This document shows, piece by piece, positions 40,977 through 50,967 of a stretch of DNA of 64,000 bases. Under the pieces are notes generated by a model. That model worked only from the letters and a program-made list of their open reading frames with translations. It had not been told where the DNA came from and searched no databases. The stretch comes from Sepiola atlantica. Taxonomy: Eukaryota > Mollusca > Cephalopoda > Sepiida > Sepiolidae. The stretch's first letter is position 1; each line of letters starts with the position of its first letter. Made by a program: the position numbers and the translations under genes. Location: the NCBI GenBank assembly GCA_963556195.1, contig OY744520.1:1537001-1601000 (forward strand), given 5' to 3'.

Positions 40977-41520
40977 TTGTATAAAAAAGATTTATACTAT
41001 AATACAGCTCTACGTTTTATTGAGCAGAGTTTCATTAGATTAACATCTAGGAAGCAAACACTCATACAAGTACTATATATATATACAGAAATAATTTCCT
41101 TTTAATTGCAGTGTATTTAGTTTCAGAAAATTTCATCAAATAAAATGCATATATATATATATATATATAACTGCTTTTTTGTTGACACTCGTGTTTGCAT
41201 CGGTAATACCATTGAATAAACGGTTAATTTAGTCTACAGGACTGGCGAAAACTAAGGAACCACAAAGTGAAAAATAAGACTAGTACAGGATTTAAAACTG
41301 TCTCAGTTTCATTTTTTTTGGTTTATTCCCAGCTCCGTGGACAAAATTTACTGTTCATTAAATGGTATTACATATGCAAACATAAGTGTCAACAAAAAAG
41401 CAGCATGATATATGATATACTGTCAAAATAATAAATATTCGATATTAACTCTGTCTCTTTCTCTCTCTCTCTATCTCTCTCTCTATATATATATTTCTTA
41501 AATAAAGGTATATATATATG
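40977..41520. other. no gene; CT/TA simple repeats
   Basis: (TA)n at 41151-41168 and (CT)n(TA)n at 41455-41493, ending at the hAT-like element. Confidence 0.4.
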
Positions 41521-43941
41521 CAGGGCTTTACGCGCTCTACTACTTTTGGAGCTGCTCCCGCTCCTGCTCCAACGCCCAAAATTGGAGCTTGCTCCTCTCA
41601 CGCTCCCCATTTTCAAAAAGGAGCCGCTCCTGCTCCAACTCCTATAAAAAAGGAGCGGCTTTTTTTCAGCGCTCCATAATGAAAATGTACCTTCTTTCAT
41701 AAACGTTCTATTCTGCCAATGAATTGTCAAAGGATCTCGTCAATATGGGTTGGGATGTCACTTTAAGTGTAAGACCGTAACATAATATTTGACAAAATCT
41801 CGCTAATATTTTGAGAGTTATAGGAGAACATGTCGGACGAAGTATAGGATTAAACGTAATTTTTTGTTTCCTGGGGTATAAAATAGAAATAGAAAAATCC
41901 CTGAAGTATTTTAAAACAATTTTTATTTTCATTACATTAACAATTTATTTTTTTAGGGAAGGAAAATTTGACCCGATATTTTTCTATTTATTTTGGAAGG
42001 GAATTTAGATTTGTTTTAAGTAAATAAAGTTTAACTTTTAAACATTATTAGTGATTATTTTCTTTTTAAAGAAAACATGTCTCTGGAAGAGGAGAGACAG
42101 CCAGGGCAACATTACTCGTCGTGTTGTTGTTTAATATTTGTTTGTTTTACGAACGTAACTATATTGTATAATGTATATTATTATTTATAACAGAGAAACG
42201 CGCAAGTACTTTAAAACAAATCGATTTATCCACTTATTTTCTATAGTACAATTTGGGACGAAAAAAAAACCCAATGAAGTTTATTTTTTAAAGATTGAAA
42301 AAAAAAATATTTTTCATAAGTTGCCTCAAAAATATCAATAAATTGTCAATAAACAATTCAGAGATCCATTTAATGTCTTAAAATATCTGGCCTAGACCTT
42401 GGGAGTTAAAAAAATATCGGGTCAAATTCCCCCCCCCCCCCCCCCAAAAAAAAATTAACTGGAGCAAGTTTTCCTAGGGCGGGCAAAAACATTTATTAAA
42501 ATTAAAAATTTGAAAAAAAAGGTGAAACGTCTATATTTGAAATCTCTAACAAAAAAACTGTTTACAATTTTAATATTCGATAATAGATTTTTTAATTTAA
42601 AGAAAGATATCTAATCTGCTTTCGGTTATAAAAACACAACAAATTTGTCAGAAAGTCTAATTATTTGCTTTTTTAAATTAAAATTTAAGATATTTTCTTT
42701 AATTTAATTAAGTTTAAACATTGGTTTAATTGTAGAATAGGGACCGCTGTTTTCTTTCGCTTGGTATTCGCCCAAATTTAGGATTAAACTGATTGCTGGT
42801 GTTAATTGTATTTTTGATCCTGAAATAAAATTCTCATTTACTTTTTAAAGTGTTGAGAATCTAACTTTAATTCCAGGTTTTAATCGCTGGTGGCCATGTT
42901 GTTTTTTATTGTTTTTTTTCCTTGGACTAAATATATTTTTCCTTGGACTAAAGATATTTTTACTGCTTCAACATTTTATTACACACAAAAAAAACTTTGA
43001 ACATTCTATTTACAAAAGCAAGTTTTAACGGAATTTAACGAATTTAAAAGCAAACATAAGGTTAAAACATACTAGTCGTGAATTTAAGAATAACAAAAAA
43101 TGTCGCCGAAAATACGACGGGTAAAAATATGTCATAAAAGTTCAATTTGATATATGCTAAAAAATAAATTAGAATTTTTTATCAAGACAAAATGTACCAT
43201 TTCACCCCAAAAATCGATTTTATCGAACATTTGGGTGAATACCGAGCGAAATGGGCGAGAAAATCCAACGGCCCCTATAGTATAATTGAACCTAAAATTC
43301 TTTATTTTAAAACACGAAATAAAAGAAAAATTGGTTTATTTATTCAATCACAATAAACATCTTTTTCATAAATACAAAAAAGTTCAAATCTGTAAGAAAA
43401 TAACTTCAAAGACATCTATAGACTCACTGGCGACATTTGTTGCCCAAATTGTCTTCTGCCTTAATAAAAGTGTCCCATCAAAAATGTAACATGTCAATGT
43501 AAAAATGTTCTGTTTTCAAGACATCTATAGACGCATTAGCATTTAAAGACATTTGGTGCCAAATTGTCTGTCTTCCCATCAAAAATTTAACACATAGATG
43601 TTCTCCTTCTTTCTCTCTGTCTCTCCCTCCTTCTCCCTCTCTCCCTATCTCATATATATTTACCAGATATAATGTTTTTTAAATAACTCAGAGTAAACTC
43701 TGAGACTTTCTTTTCTTTTCCTTTTTATTGCTGAATAAAAAACTAATGTTTAAAAGAAAAAAAAATCAAATAATTTTGGAGCAAGGAGCGCGGAGCGATA
43801 AAACCACCACTCTTTAGTCCCAAATGGAGTTGCTCCCGCTCCACTCCCGCTGAATATAAAATGAAACCTCCTCTCCTTCGCTCCACCAAAAAGGAGCGTG
43901 CTCCTGGAGCGCTCCTTTTTGGAGGGCTCCGTAACGCCCTG
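41521..43941. mobile_element. hAT-like element with GGAGC-rich ends, 2421 bp
   Basis: The left end reads CAGGGCTTTACG, and the right end, reverse-complemented, reads CAGGGCGTTACGGAGC. About 180 bp at each side is packed with GGAGC/GCTCC motifs, also in inverted orientation. Flanks TATATATG and TATATATA form an imperfect 8-bp duplication. CAG-start ends plus an 8-bp duplication indicate a hAT-type transposon. The interior (AT-rich) contains no recognisable transposase, only a 100-bp internal duplication (43407-43490/43519-43593) and a short inverted pair around GACCCGATATTTTT. So it is non-autonomous. Confidence 0.75.
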
Positions 43942-44142
43942 TATATATATAGCAAAGAGCATGAAAAAGATAAAAATTATATCTTTAAATTGAATGAATA
44001 CCTATCTTGAATAAACAAAGCTCAATATAGGACATTGAGCAATATTATAGTTAGATGAGTGATGAAAAATAAAGATTGCTCAAAAAGCAAAAACTATTAA
44101 ATAATCAATTGTTCAAACAAGGATAATAGACAAGTAATTTTA

Positions 44143-44197
44143 ATTTCCTTAACCCATGGAGTTTCATTTGTGAGCTCTTATCATCAGAGGAAAATTT
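44143..44197 (-). ncRNA. hammerhead-like motif, atypical
   Basis: Minus strand: TTTTCCT, CTGATGA, a segment with GAGCTC, ATGAAACTC, CAT, GGGTT, AAGGAAA. AGGAAA pairs perfectly with TTTCCT (stem I), and ACTC-CAT-GGGT forms helix III. Stem II does not form properly and one extra base separates the parts. It could be a decayed or divergent ribozyme. Confidence 0.35.
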
Positions 44198-44211
44198 TGC
44201 AGATAAGTCAG

Positions 44212-44295
44212 TAATGGTAACTGAGATGCTAACATTTGAAAATATAAAACTATACTTTTTTATATTTTCAAATGTTAGCATCTTAGTTACCATTA
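44212..44295. repeat. near-perfect 38-bp-arm hairpin
   Basis: TAATGGTAACTGAGATGC and following bases to 44249 pair with 44258-44295. One mismatch, 8-bp loop. Confidence 0.95.
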
Positions 44296-44382
44296 CCATA
44301 TCTATAATAACCTTGATGTTTCTCTAAAAAGCACTTGCTATATATGGCTGTCTTGTTGATAATGAGAATTGATATACATATT

Positions 44383-44580
44383 CCTATTTACTTGCCTCCC
44401 CATTATGGCAGAGTTAGACTTAATGTTGGTTTTTAATGAGGAAAATCCAGCTCCCCAAAAGAGGCATTCTGGATTGGGCTAAAAATTGTAATTGCCTCAG
44501 TCTAGAAGGATATCTCCTTCACCGACTGAGAACAGATCATATTAAGTCTAGTATCAGATCAGATACTACACTTTGATCCT
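44383..44580 (-). mobile_element. U2 snRNA-headed SINE, short subtype, best body
   Basis: Minus strand: GGATCAAAGTGTAGTATCTG (the U2 branch-recognition segment intact, first ~18 nt of the head lost), then CTCAGTCGGTGAAGGAGATA, TCCTTCTAGACTGAGGCAAT and GGGGAGCTGGATTTTCC. The 3' end is AACTCTGCCATAATGGGGAG followed by GCAAGTAAATAGG. It is the least eroded short copy. Confidence 0.8.
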
Positions 44581-44589
44581 GCATGTCTA

Positions 44590-45459
44590 TGTAGAGAGTA
44601 TATCATGTGTAAATGATGTACCTTTCTTACATAAGTGATATTTGCAACATGATGATGATGATGGTGTGGATGCTAGGTATAAACAGCCTGGTCCCTACTC
44701 TTCATCTACCCCTACCCCATGCCCAAAGCATGCCATCTTACCCATCCGCCCCGGGCCCTTCCTTATTGCTCTGATAAAAATCCAGTTTGCTAGCACTGCA
44801 GAAATTTGGCTGTTTAAGCCAAAGACTGAAATCATGGCCACACCCAATCTCACTTTACATGTTTGATCCAACCCTTATCCCTCCTTACTCCTAGCACCAC
44901 CACCTTCTCCTTTACCTTCCACCTTCTCTCTTACCTTCTACCACCTCTCTTACCTCCTACTTTGTTCTCCCTTGCCACAATCTTTCTCCCCCCTTGTCCT
45001 TTCTTTGCTAGCCACCTCTCACCGCCACTCTCTGGAGCATTAGAGAATTTCAAGTTTGCTTTTAAACTGCAGCAAGATCTCAAATAAGTGCCAAATCTTT
45101 TCAAAGAAAATTCTGTTAGGCCCTGACACTAGCCATAAAATCCGGGGGTTCTTTCTTTTCTTCTCAAGAGAGATTGTTAATACAAACATGCTAAAGAGGA
45201 AATTTCAAAACTCAATGAAGAATTTATACTTTGAAAAAGACTGTAATCTGTTGTGAGACTTAAAATATTGAGGCCAAGGACAGCTGCTCATGGAGTCAAC
45301 AATCAGAGAGAGTCTTTGAATTTGAGGCTGAAGTAAGCTGTATAAAAACGTAGAAGAACAACCATGGCAGAGGCAGTGCATGCCAAGAATCTTTTACGAT
45401 ATAAACTCTGTAACAATGTTTGTCTAAATTATAAATTAAACTGCCGCATGAAGTCTAAT

Positions 45460-45462
<3 letters not shown>
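44590..45462. other. no gene; pyrimidine-rich stretch
   Basis: 44870-45020 is C/T-rich on the + strand, similar in character to 48270-48500 inside a Penelope remnant. No recognisable protein motif. Confidence 0.35.

Positions 45463-45494
<32 letters not shown>
45463..45494. repeat. (TA)n microsatellite
   Basis: Alternating TA run of about 31 bp. Confidence 0.95.
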
Positions 45495-45500
<6 letters not shown>

Positions 45501-47285
45501 GTGAAGACGTTGTTCCCCTGCACCTTCGACGAGAAAAAGAAAATAATCACATGCATCATAGGCTACTAAACTCACCACTCAAGTTAGCTTACTCACTCGA
45601 GCATGTTTGAAGAAATTTATGATTATTTTCTCCATCTAAAAATTAATACTATTAGACCACCATCACAGACTCTCCCCAAAGCATGCATATAGAGATGGTA
45701 GCAAAAGCTTTTCCCTCTAATATTTTCATACTAACACTCTCCCCTTAATCACCGAGAAGCAATAAACAACGGATACTTTAAAAAAAACGTAACCGTTATT
45801 ATTTTCTATTCATCTTCCATTCATTTAATACATAATACAATACATTCCACAAAAGTTTAATAGACGCTCCCAGTATTCCACTGATTTTCGAGAATATCGG
45901 ATTATGTTATTTCTAACTACTACGTATGGACTTCCTCTCATTCCAGAATTCATGGAATAAATTTAACGAACTTAGACATTTCCCTTAGCAATCTCCGTTT
46001 GCTTCAGGTATAATTTTATTGTTTAACTTAAACACTTAGACAATTTAATACATAACACCTTTAAGGCTTAAAAAACTTTTTTTCAAAATACTTACAGTGT
46101 AAAACGAACGGCAGTGTTCATTTCGACGACATTCAATTGTTGATAACAATTCCATAGAAACACGTAATATTAGTTTCTCTACTAGTTAACAGACAACACA
46201 AGTTCATTGTTTAACTTTTGACCATCCATACATAACTAACATTAATCAAACATTCGTGTTTTTATTTTCATGTTAAGTATTCTTCTTTTTTTCAGGAGGG
46301 GGTATTTTACGTAAGACGTTTTTTCTTCTTTACATTTACCTATTACAACGATCCATTCTTTCTCTCTCACTCTTTCTCCCCCCTCTCTATTCATTCGCAA
46401 CAATTTCTAAAAAGATGTGTTTACATTTTCGCCGACTTAAATAATCGCAGCATGCAACAGTACCTTCGAGGCAATACACATTAAACAGATACGTCCCATT
46501 TTGTGCTTATATTCGATTTATTTAAGTATGTTTTTATTATCAAGATTATACTTCAGTTACGAATAACGTTCCTTTGTTTAATTCATAATAGTTAAAAGGC
46601 TTTGAAATCAATTTCGAACACAGACCGGAGTAACATTTAAAATCATTATTTTCATCTACATTTTCCTACTCATCGAACATTATTCGATATTAATTCATAC
46701 CGAACATTATTCAAATTTATTTCATAACTTTTTTACATACTTTCTTCGATGCTAAAACTGCTAATGATATTCCAAAATAAATATTAGTTTCTACTTTTCT
46801 AAATATACTTCAACTTCAAGTGCAATATCCGTTACTTTCTCTTTTCTCTTCTCGGTCAGTGAAGGAGAAATCTTTCAAAACTGCGAAATTTTTTTTTTGT
46901 AATTACTTTCGCTCTATTTAACGGCACTTTTTTACTCAGGAGATTGATTTTCAAAACATTAAACATCACCATTGTATAACTCTTCCCTCGTAGAGAGGCA
47001 ACCAACTAGAAACAATGGTAAAAGTACAGATTAGTTAACAGTCGATAAATCGAAATTTGGATCATATTTACTTGGGGGGGATGGTTTTTATTTGGTCGAA
47101 TAAACAGCTACTAACAATCGTAGAGGGGGCAGTCACCCAAAACATAGATACATCTATTTTGTTTGATTCAAAACATCGATAAATCCTACTTTAATCACCT
47201 AAATTACAGGGTTGTTTTCAAATGTCTTTTGACGAATTAATACTCTCATACTTACATTTTTTAAATTTAATTTATATCTATCCTA
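45495..47285. other. repeat-poor block, no gene
   Basis: This is the longest stretch in the window without any recognised repeat, hairpin or frame. It is AT-rich with even composition. It could be plain unique intron or an uncharacterised regulatory block; I have no positive evidence for either. Confidence 0.4.
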
Positions 47286-47290
47286 GGCAA

Positions 47291-47311
47291 GTATATATAT
47301 ATATATATATA
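47291..47311. repeat. (TA)n microsatellite
   Basis: Short alternating TA run. Confidence 0.9.
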
Positions 47312-47880
47312 ATCTGCTTTTAGTTGGCATAATATGCGGCATAGAAATAGAATTAAAATAAAATTTTAAAAATATATTGAAAACATTTTAGGTGCTATCA
47401 TTTAGTTTTGTAGTCCAATGTTTTGAATTAATACTCCCAATTTATATTATGTAAATCATATAATGAGATTTATTTACACGTTAATTAAAGTATTTATCCT
47501 TTATACAGGTTTAGATATTAGTCTCTCATAAAAGATTTTCGGTCAAGTGTTGTCCGTATTTCCCTTAGCTTTGCTTTTAATTACAATATGACTGCCTGCC
47601 CGAGGTGGTGATTTCAAAGTCGCTATAGATGGAAGGGAATTCGATGTGAGTTAGTTTGGATTTTCAAACTTTTATTTTTGTCACATCGCAATGTATAATT
47701 TTACGAATTAAGAACTTTTTTGTCTTTCTGAAAAGTTCAGAGAGGAAAGATCCGATATTGACACACAAATATTGGTTGGTCAACTGCTGAACAAATGGGA
47801 ACCGTAAAATTATACCCCAAGTGCCTGTTTTAAAAAATGTTTCGTAAAATAAGATCTTAGCCTTAGGAATGTAACAAAAT

Positions 47881-47883
<3 letters not shown>

Positions 47884-47919
<36 letters not shown>
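47884..47919. repeat. (TA)n microsatellite
   Basis: Alternating TA run directly abutting the left terminal repeat of the Penelope element. Confidence 0.95.
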
Positions 47920-47921
<2 letters not shown>

Positions 47922-47965
47922 GAAAATGAAAAAGGAAAACCAAAAAGGGATATTTTTTATGTGTA

Positions 47966-48006
47966 CATCAACATTTCGTCTTTATTTATAAGACTTCATC
48001 AGGATG
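47966..48006 (-). ncRNA. minimal hammerhead ribozyme, left end
   Basis: Minus strand: CATC, CUGAUGA, GUCUU...AAGAC stem II, GAA, AUGU, U, GAUG. Core intact; stem III is a 4-nt near-palindrome with one G-U pair. Stem I CATC/GATG is perfect. A 4-nt self-complementary stem III cannot form a hairpin loop, so two molecules would have to pair, as proposed for Penelope hammerheads. Confidence 0.75.
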
Positions 48007-48056
48007 ATAATATAAAGAAAAATGTCATGCAAGTACGTGCACATATAGGGTTGACA

Positions 48057-48275
48057 TTACAAATGTGTGGGGTATTGCAGTGTTTTTAGGGAATTAAAAA
48101 TGTACTTTATTTCTTCATCTATGTATTGGGGGCTGCATATTTTAAGGGCGCGTAGGAAGAAGCCTATAATTATACCTGTTTTGATCTTGCTATGGTGGTG
48201 GGAGTAGAAATGTATGTAGTCATTTTTGTGAGTGTTTTTGCGGTGTACCTTAAATAAAAATATTCCAGCCTCCCT
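48057..48275 (-). pseudogene. Penelope reverse transcriptase fragment
   Basis: Minus-strand frame reads V-H-R-K-N-T-H-K-N-D-Y-I-H-F-Y-S-H-H, then K-T-G-I-I-I-G-F-F-L-R-A-L. It ends I-F-N-S-L-K-T-L-Q-Y-P. This matches the Penelope palm-to-thumb stretch (YRKPTHTD-Y-HF-SHHP ... K-G-I---L-RA). About 70 codons survive, in one open frame. Confidence 0.8.
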
Positions 48276-48568
48276 CTTCCCCACCCCTCCACTCCCTCAC
48301 TCACTGCCATCCACATTTTTCCCCGCTCATCCCATCCTCCCACCTTTTTCTCTTACAACCAGCCACAGTATCCCTGCTCACCCCCACCTTTCCACTCTTC
48401 TTAACTCAGTTTCATAAACATTTACTTTCATTCCTCACTACTGACTCCACTAAGTCCGGACGTCAGCCCTACTGTTTTCTCCAGTAGTGGCTACTACTTT
48501 CCTCCCTTCTTCCCATAATGTCAACCCTATATGTGCACGTACTTGCATGACATTTTTCTTTATATTAT

Positions 48569-48609
48569 CATCCTGATGAAGTCTTATGAATAAAGACGAA
48601 ACGTTGATG
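48569..48609 (+). ncRNA. minimal hammerhead ribozyme, right end, intact
   Basis: CATC (48569-48572), CUGAUGA (48573-48579), stem II GUCUU/AAGAC with loop, GAA (48598-48600), ACGU palindrome (48601-48604), U cleavage base, GAUG (48606-48609). All core bases present and stem I is perfect over 4 bp. It is the cleanest minimal hammerhead in the window. Cleavage would follow 48605. Confidence 0.85.
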
Positions 48610-48774
48610 TACACATAAAAAACATCCCTTTTGGTTTTCCTCTTTCATTTTCCCATTACGTCGGATTACCTTCATCCTTCTTTTCCCATATATATATATA
48701 TATATATATATTGATGCTGGAATGTGCGAATGTGCCTGCTTATATTGAGCTCACAAAATCATTGATTGGTTAAA

Positions 48775-49034
48775 GACAAGTGAAGCGCTCTAGGCAGTCA
48801 CCTAGAGATGGTGTCTCGATAAAAGTACTGGTCCCTCATCACATCACTGGGTTGGTGTTAGGAAGGGCATTTAGCCTATAAAAAATCTTGCCTCAACTAG
48901 GGAAATGACTTCCAAAGACAATATGTCGTATTTGAGGTCATTTAGTTAAATAATCACCTGGCCAGAAATAGGTTAGTTTGGAAGTCGATTTCTAAACGCC
49001 AACAATGTCTAGCATTGAAAACGGACGTTAAACC

Positions 49035-49076
<42 letters not shown>
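48775..49076 (+). mobile_element. cephalopod-type SINE 3' region with (AAT)n tail
   Basis: GGTGTTAGGAAGGGCATTTA then GCC, and near the end TAGCATTGAAAACGGACGTT then AAAC followed by (AAT)n at 49036-49076. I recall this end (GCTAGCATGGAAAACGGACGTTAAAC) as a common octopus/squid SINE tail. The tRNA head is not recognisable here. Another tail copy is inverted at 56163-56250. Confidence 0.7.
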
Positions 49077-49078
<2 letters not shown>

Positions 49079-49227
49079 TGATGATGAACAACAACAACAA
49101 CAGCGAAGGGGCACCCGTCATCGCCCAGGATCTTCATGTCAGAAAATTCCATAGTTTACAGAAAATAAAAAGTAAAAGTAAACAATCTGCTTAGTATAGA
49201 ATTTGGTATATTCGGACTACTGTTCTC

Positions 49228-49272
49228 ATCAACGTTTCGGCCGATGTAACCTCCGACCTTCTTCAGTTCGAC
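49228..49272 (-). ncRNA. hammerhead-like core (minus arm)
   Basis: CTGAAGA, GGTCGG...CGGCC stem II, GAA, ACGT, T present; stem I does not pair because the flank has been shortened. Confidence 0.55.
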
Positions 49273-49295
49273 AGAAAGATTCCTGAGTTCGACAA

Positions 49296-49345
49296 GGTAC
49301 ACCTGAAGAAGGTCGGACGTTACATCGGCCGAAACATTGTGATAA
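49296..49345 (+). ncRNA. hammerhead-like core (plus arm)
   Basis: CTGAAGA (49303-49309), GGTCG/CGGCC, GAA (49331-49333), ACAT (palindrome broken by one base), T, GTG that pairs with CAC as a 3-bp stem I. Confidence 0.55.
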
Positions 49346-49469
49346 AAACACCCAATATGAGAACAGTAGTCCGAATATACCAAATTTTACAAATTGTCAA
49401 CCCTCATCTAAAAAATTCCAAAACATAGTATTGTAATTTGAAATGACTGTTCAAAATCAGAGTAAAAAT

Positions 49470-49560
49470 TAATTACGGCCCAGCTGATGTTCGAACCCAC
49501 AGTCTCTGTCTCTGTGTGTTAAACAAGTTATCCATCTCTCTCATAGCGATCTATGTATTT
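49470..49560 (-). repeat. tRNA-like segment
   Basis: Minus strand GCTATGAGAGAGATGGATAA (box A region) and CTGTGGGTTCGAACATCAGC (box B, a good match). It lies about 90 bp from a Penelope terminal repeat, as at 16636-16722. Confidence 0.6.
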
Positions 49561-50424
49561 TTCTCGTCCTTTATCACTCTCTTGATACAACCACTCTCTA
49601 ATATTTCTTAGTGTCTGTGTGAGCATTTAGTGAAAGAGTGACTCATATGGCGATTTAATTTGTGTGTGTGTCTGTACAACCCACAAACACGTGTGTAAAT
49701 TAGATGACAAAATAATCATTCACTTTACATTTATATAAGAATAAAAAATAGTAAGAATAATATAGAAGTAAAATGTTATGTTAGTTTTTAGTTATGTAAG
49801 ACAAATGTCTTCATAGATATGTCACACTTTATGAATTTCCGAATTAAATCAAAGTATAATAATTCGTAGTAGTGGTTGTGACCCAACGGGTCACCGGTAT
49901 GTCGGTAATAATGGTAATATTAACTTAAAATTCTGTATAGAACCTTGCAAATATTTTGTGTTCCCTAAATTATCAATATAAACATAATCACCTATTAGTC
50001 ATCATCACAGTTGTCCTTCTACCCATTTTCTTTTTACCCACTTCTTTTGTTCCTTACATGCCCCATAACAAAGGGTTGATATGCCATATGGTGCAAAGCA
50101 AAGCAAACCAAATCTATTTTGGGATCGGTTAATTTTTTTTTTGTATCAGCATATGCAGTCAACCATAACTAACAGTAAAATGTACTTAACAAGATACTAA
50201 TAGTGACTAATCCAGTGTTTTTACATTTTAAGTTTGTCATGATTTGAAAATTGATATGCATGCAATTTAAATAAAATTAAATCGTTGTACTATTTTGATG
50301 TCTGCACTGTGGAAATAAAGAACTTTCATACTTGCACAATGGTTGTTTAAAAATACTTTTACATTGACTTCAAATTTATGCAGGTGATCTCTCTTTCACC
50401 CTCACTCACTAACTCTATCTCTCC

Positions 50425-50425
<1 letters not shown>
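49561..50425. other. no gene; SINE tail piece
   Basis: 50065-50115 (GGGTTGATATGCCATATGG) matches the tail of the SINE at 31083-31310. The remainder is AT-rich without recognisable features. A (TA)n tract follows at 50427-50449. Confidence 0.4.
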
Positions 50426-50455
<30 letters not shown>

Positions 50456-50491
50456 GAATGAAAGAAAGAGAAACTAAATTATCAGTAAAGT

Positions 50492-50534
50492 CATCAGCGT
50501 TTCGTCTTCATCAAGAAAAGACTTCCTCAGGATG
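50492..50534 (-). ncRNA. minimal hammerhead ribozyme, near intact
   Basis: Minus strand: CAUC, CUGAGGA, GUCUU...AAGAC, GAA, ACGC, U, GAUG. The core is complete except that the fourth base of the stem III palindrome is C, which removes the A15.1-U16.1 pair and would probably weaken cleavage. Confidence 0.7.
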
Positions 50535-50606
50535 GTTTAAGAGAATAAAAAAGTTATAAACACAAGTACATTACTTGGAAATAGTCCGTATGTATAGAAT
50601 GTAAAA

Positions 50607-50772
50607 AATATTTATGTTCATCTTCTGGGTGAAACATGGCCAATTAAAATAAAAATGTGTAATACGAATTACACATTTAAACATGGCCGACTAAAATAAA
50701 AATGTGTAATACGAATTACACATTTTTATTTTAGTCGGCCATATTTCGCCCAGAAGATGAACATAAATATTT
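50607..50772. repeat. nested palindromes
   Basis: Outer arms TTATGTTCATCTTCTGGG and its reverse complement (near 50613 and 50741-50768) enclose an inner near-perfect palindrome with 25-bp arms (about 50685-50738: GCCGACTAAAATAAAAATG and complement). A partial copy of the inner part precedes it (50641-50682). Confidence 0.85.
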
Positions 50773-50967
50773 TTTTACATTCTATGCATTAGTTTTACTT
50801 CCTATTTCTTGTTCTGTTTTCTATAGAGTGACCTATATCCTATTTCTTTGTTGTGTACATATAATGGGTGAACTTATTTTAATACATGGTTCCTTCTATT
50901 TCTATTTTAGGTTTTAGTTTTTAAGTTGCTAGTTCATTTTATTTATTTGTTTTATTTATTTATTTAT

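Larger units (their letters stand above)
47920..48660 (-). mobile_element. Penelope-like element bounded by inverted hammerhead repeats
   Basis: Left (47920-48058) and right (48515-48660) ends are inverted copies of about 138 bp, sharing GGTTTTCC, ACATCAAC, GACTTCATCAGGATGATAAT and GCAAGTACGTGCACATA. Each includes a hammerhead. Between them lies a short reverse transcriptase remnant (48057-48275, minus) and a C/T-rich stretch. Nearly all of the coding region is deleted. Confidence 0.85.
49205..49390. mobile_element. compact inverted pair of Penelope terminal repeats
   Basis: Two inverted terminal segments sit back to back: 49205-49285 minus and 49280-49390 plus. Both share ATTCGGACTACTGTTCTCAT and the hammerhead core. 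The coding part is entirely missing, and the phrase TCGACAGAAAGATTCC forms the centre. It would fold as one long hairpin. Confidence 0.8.
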
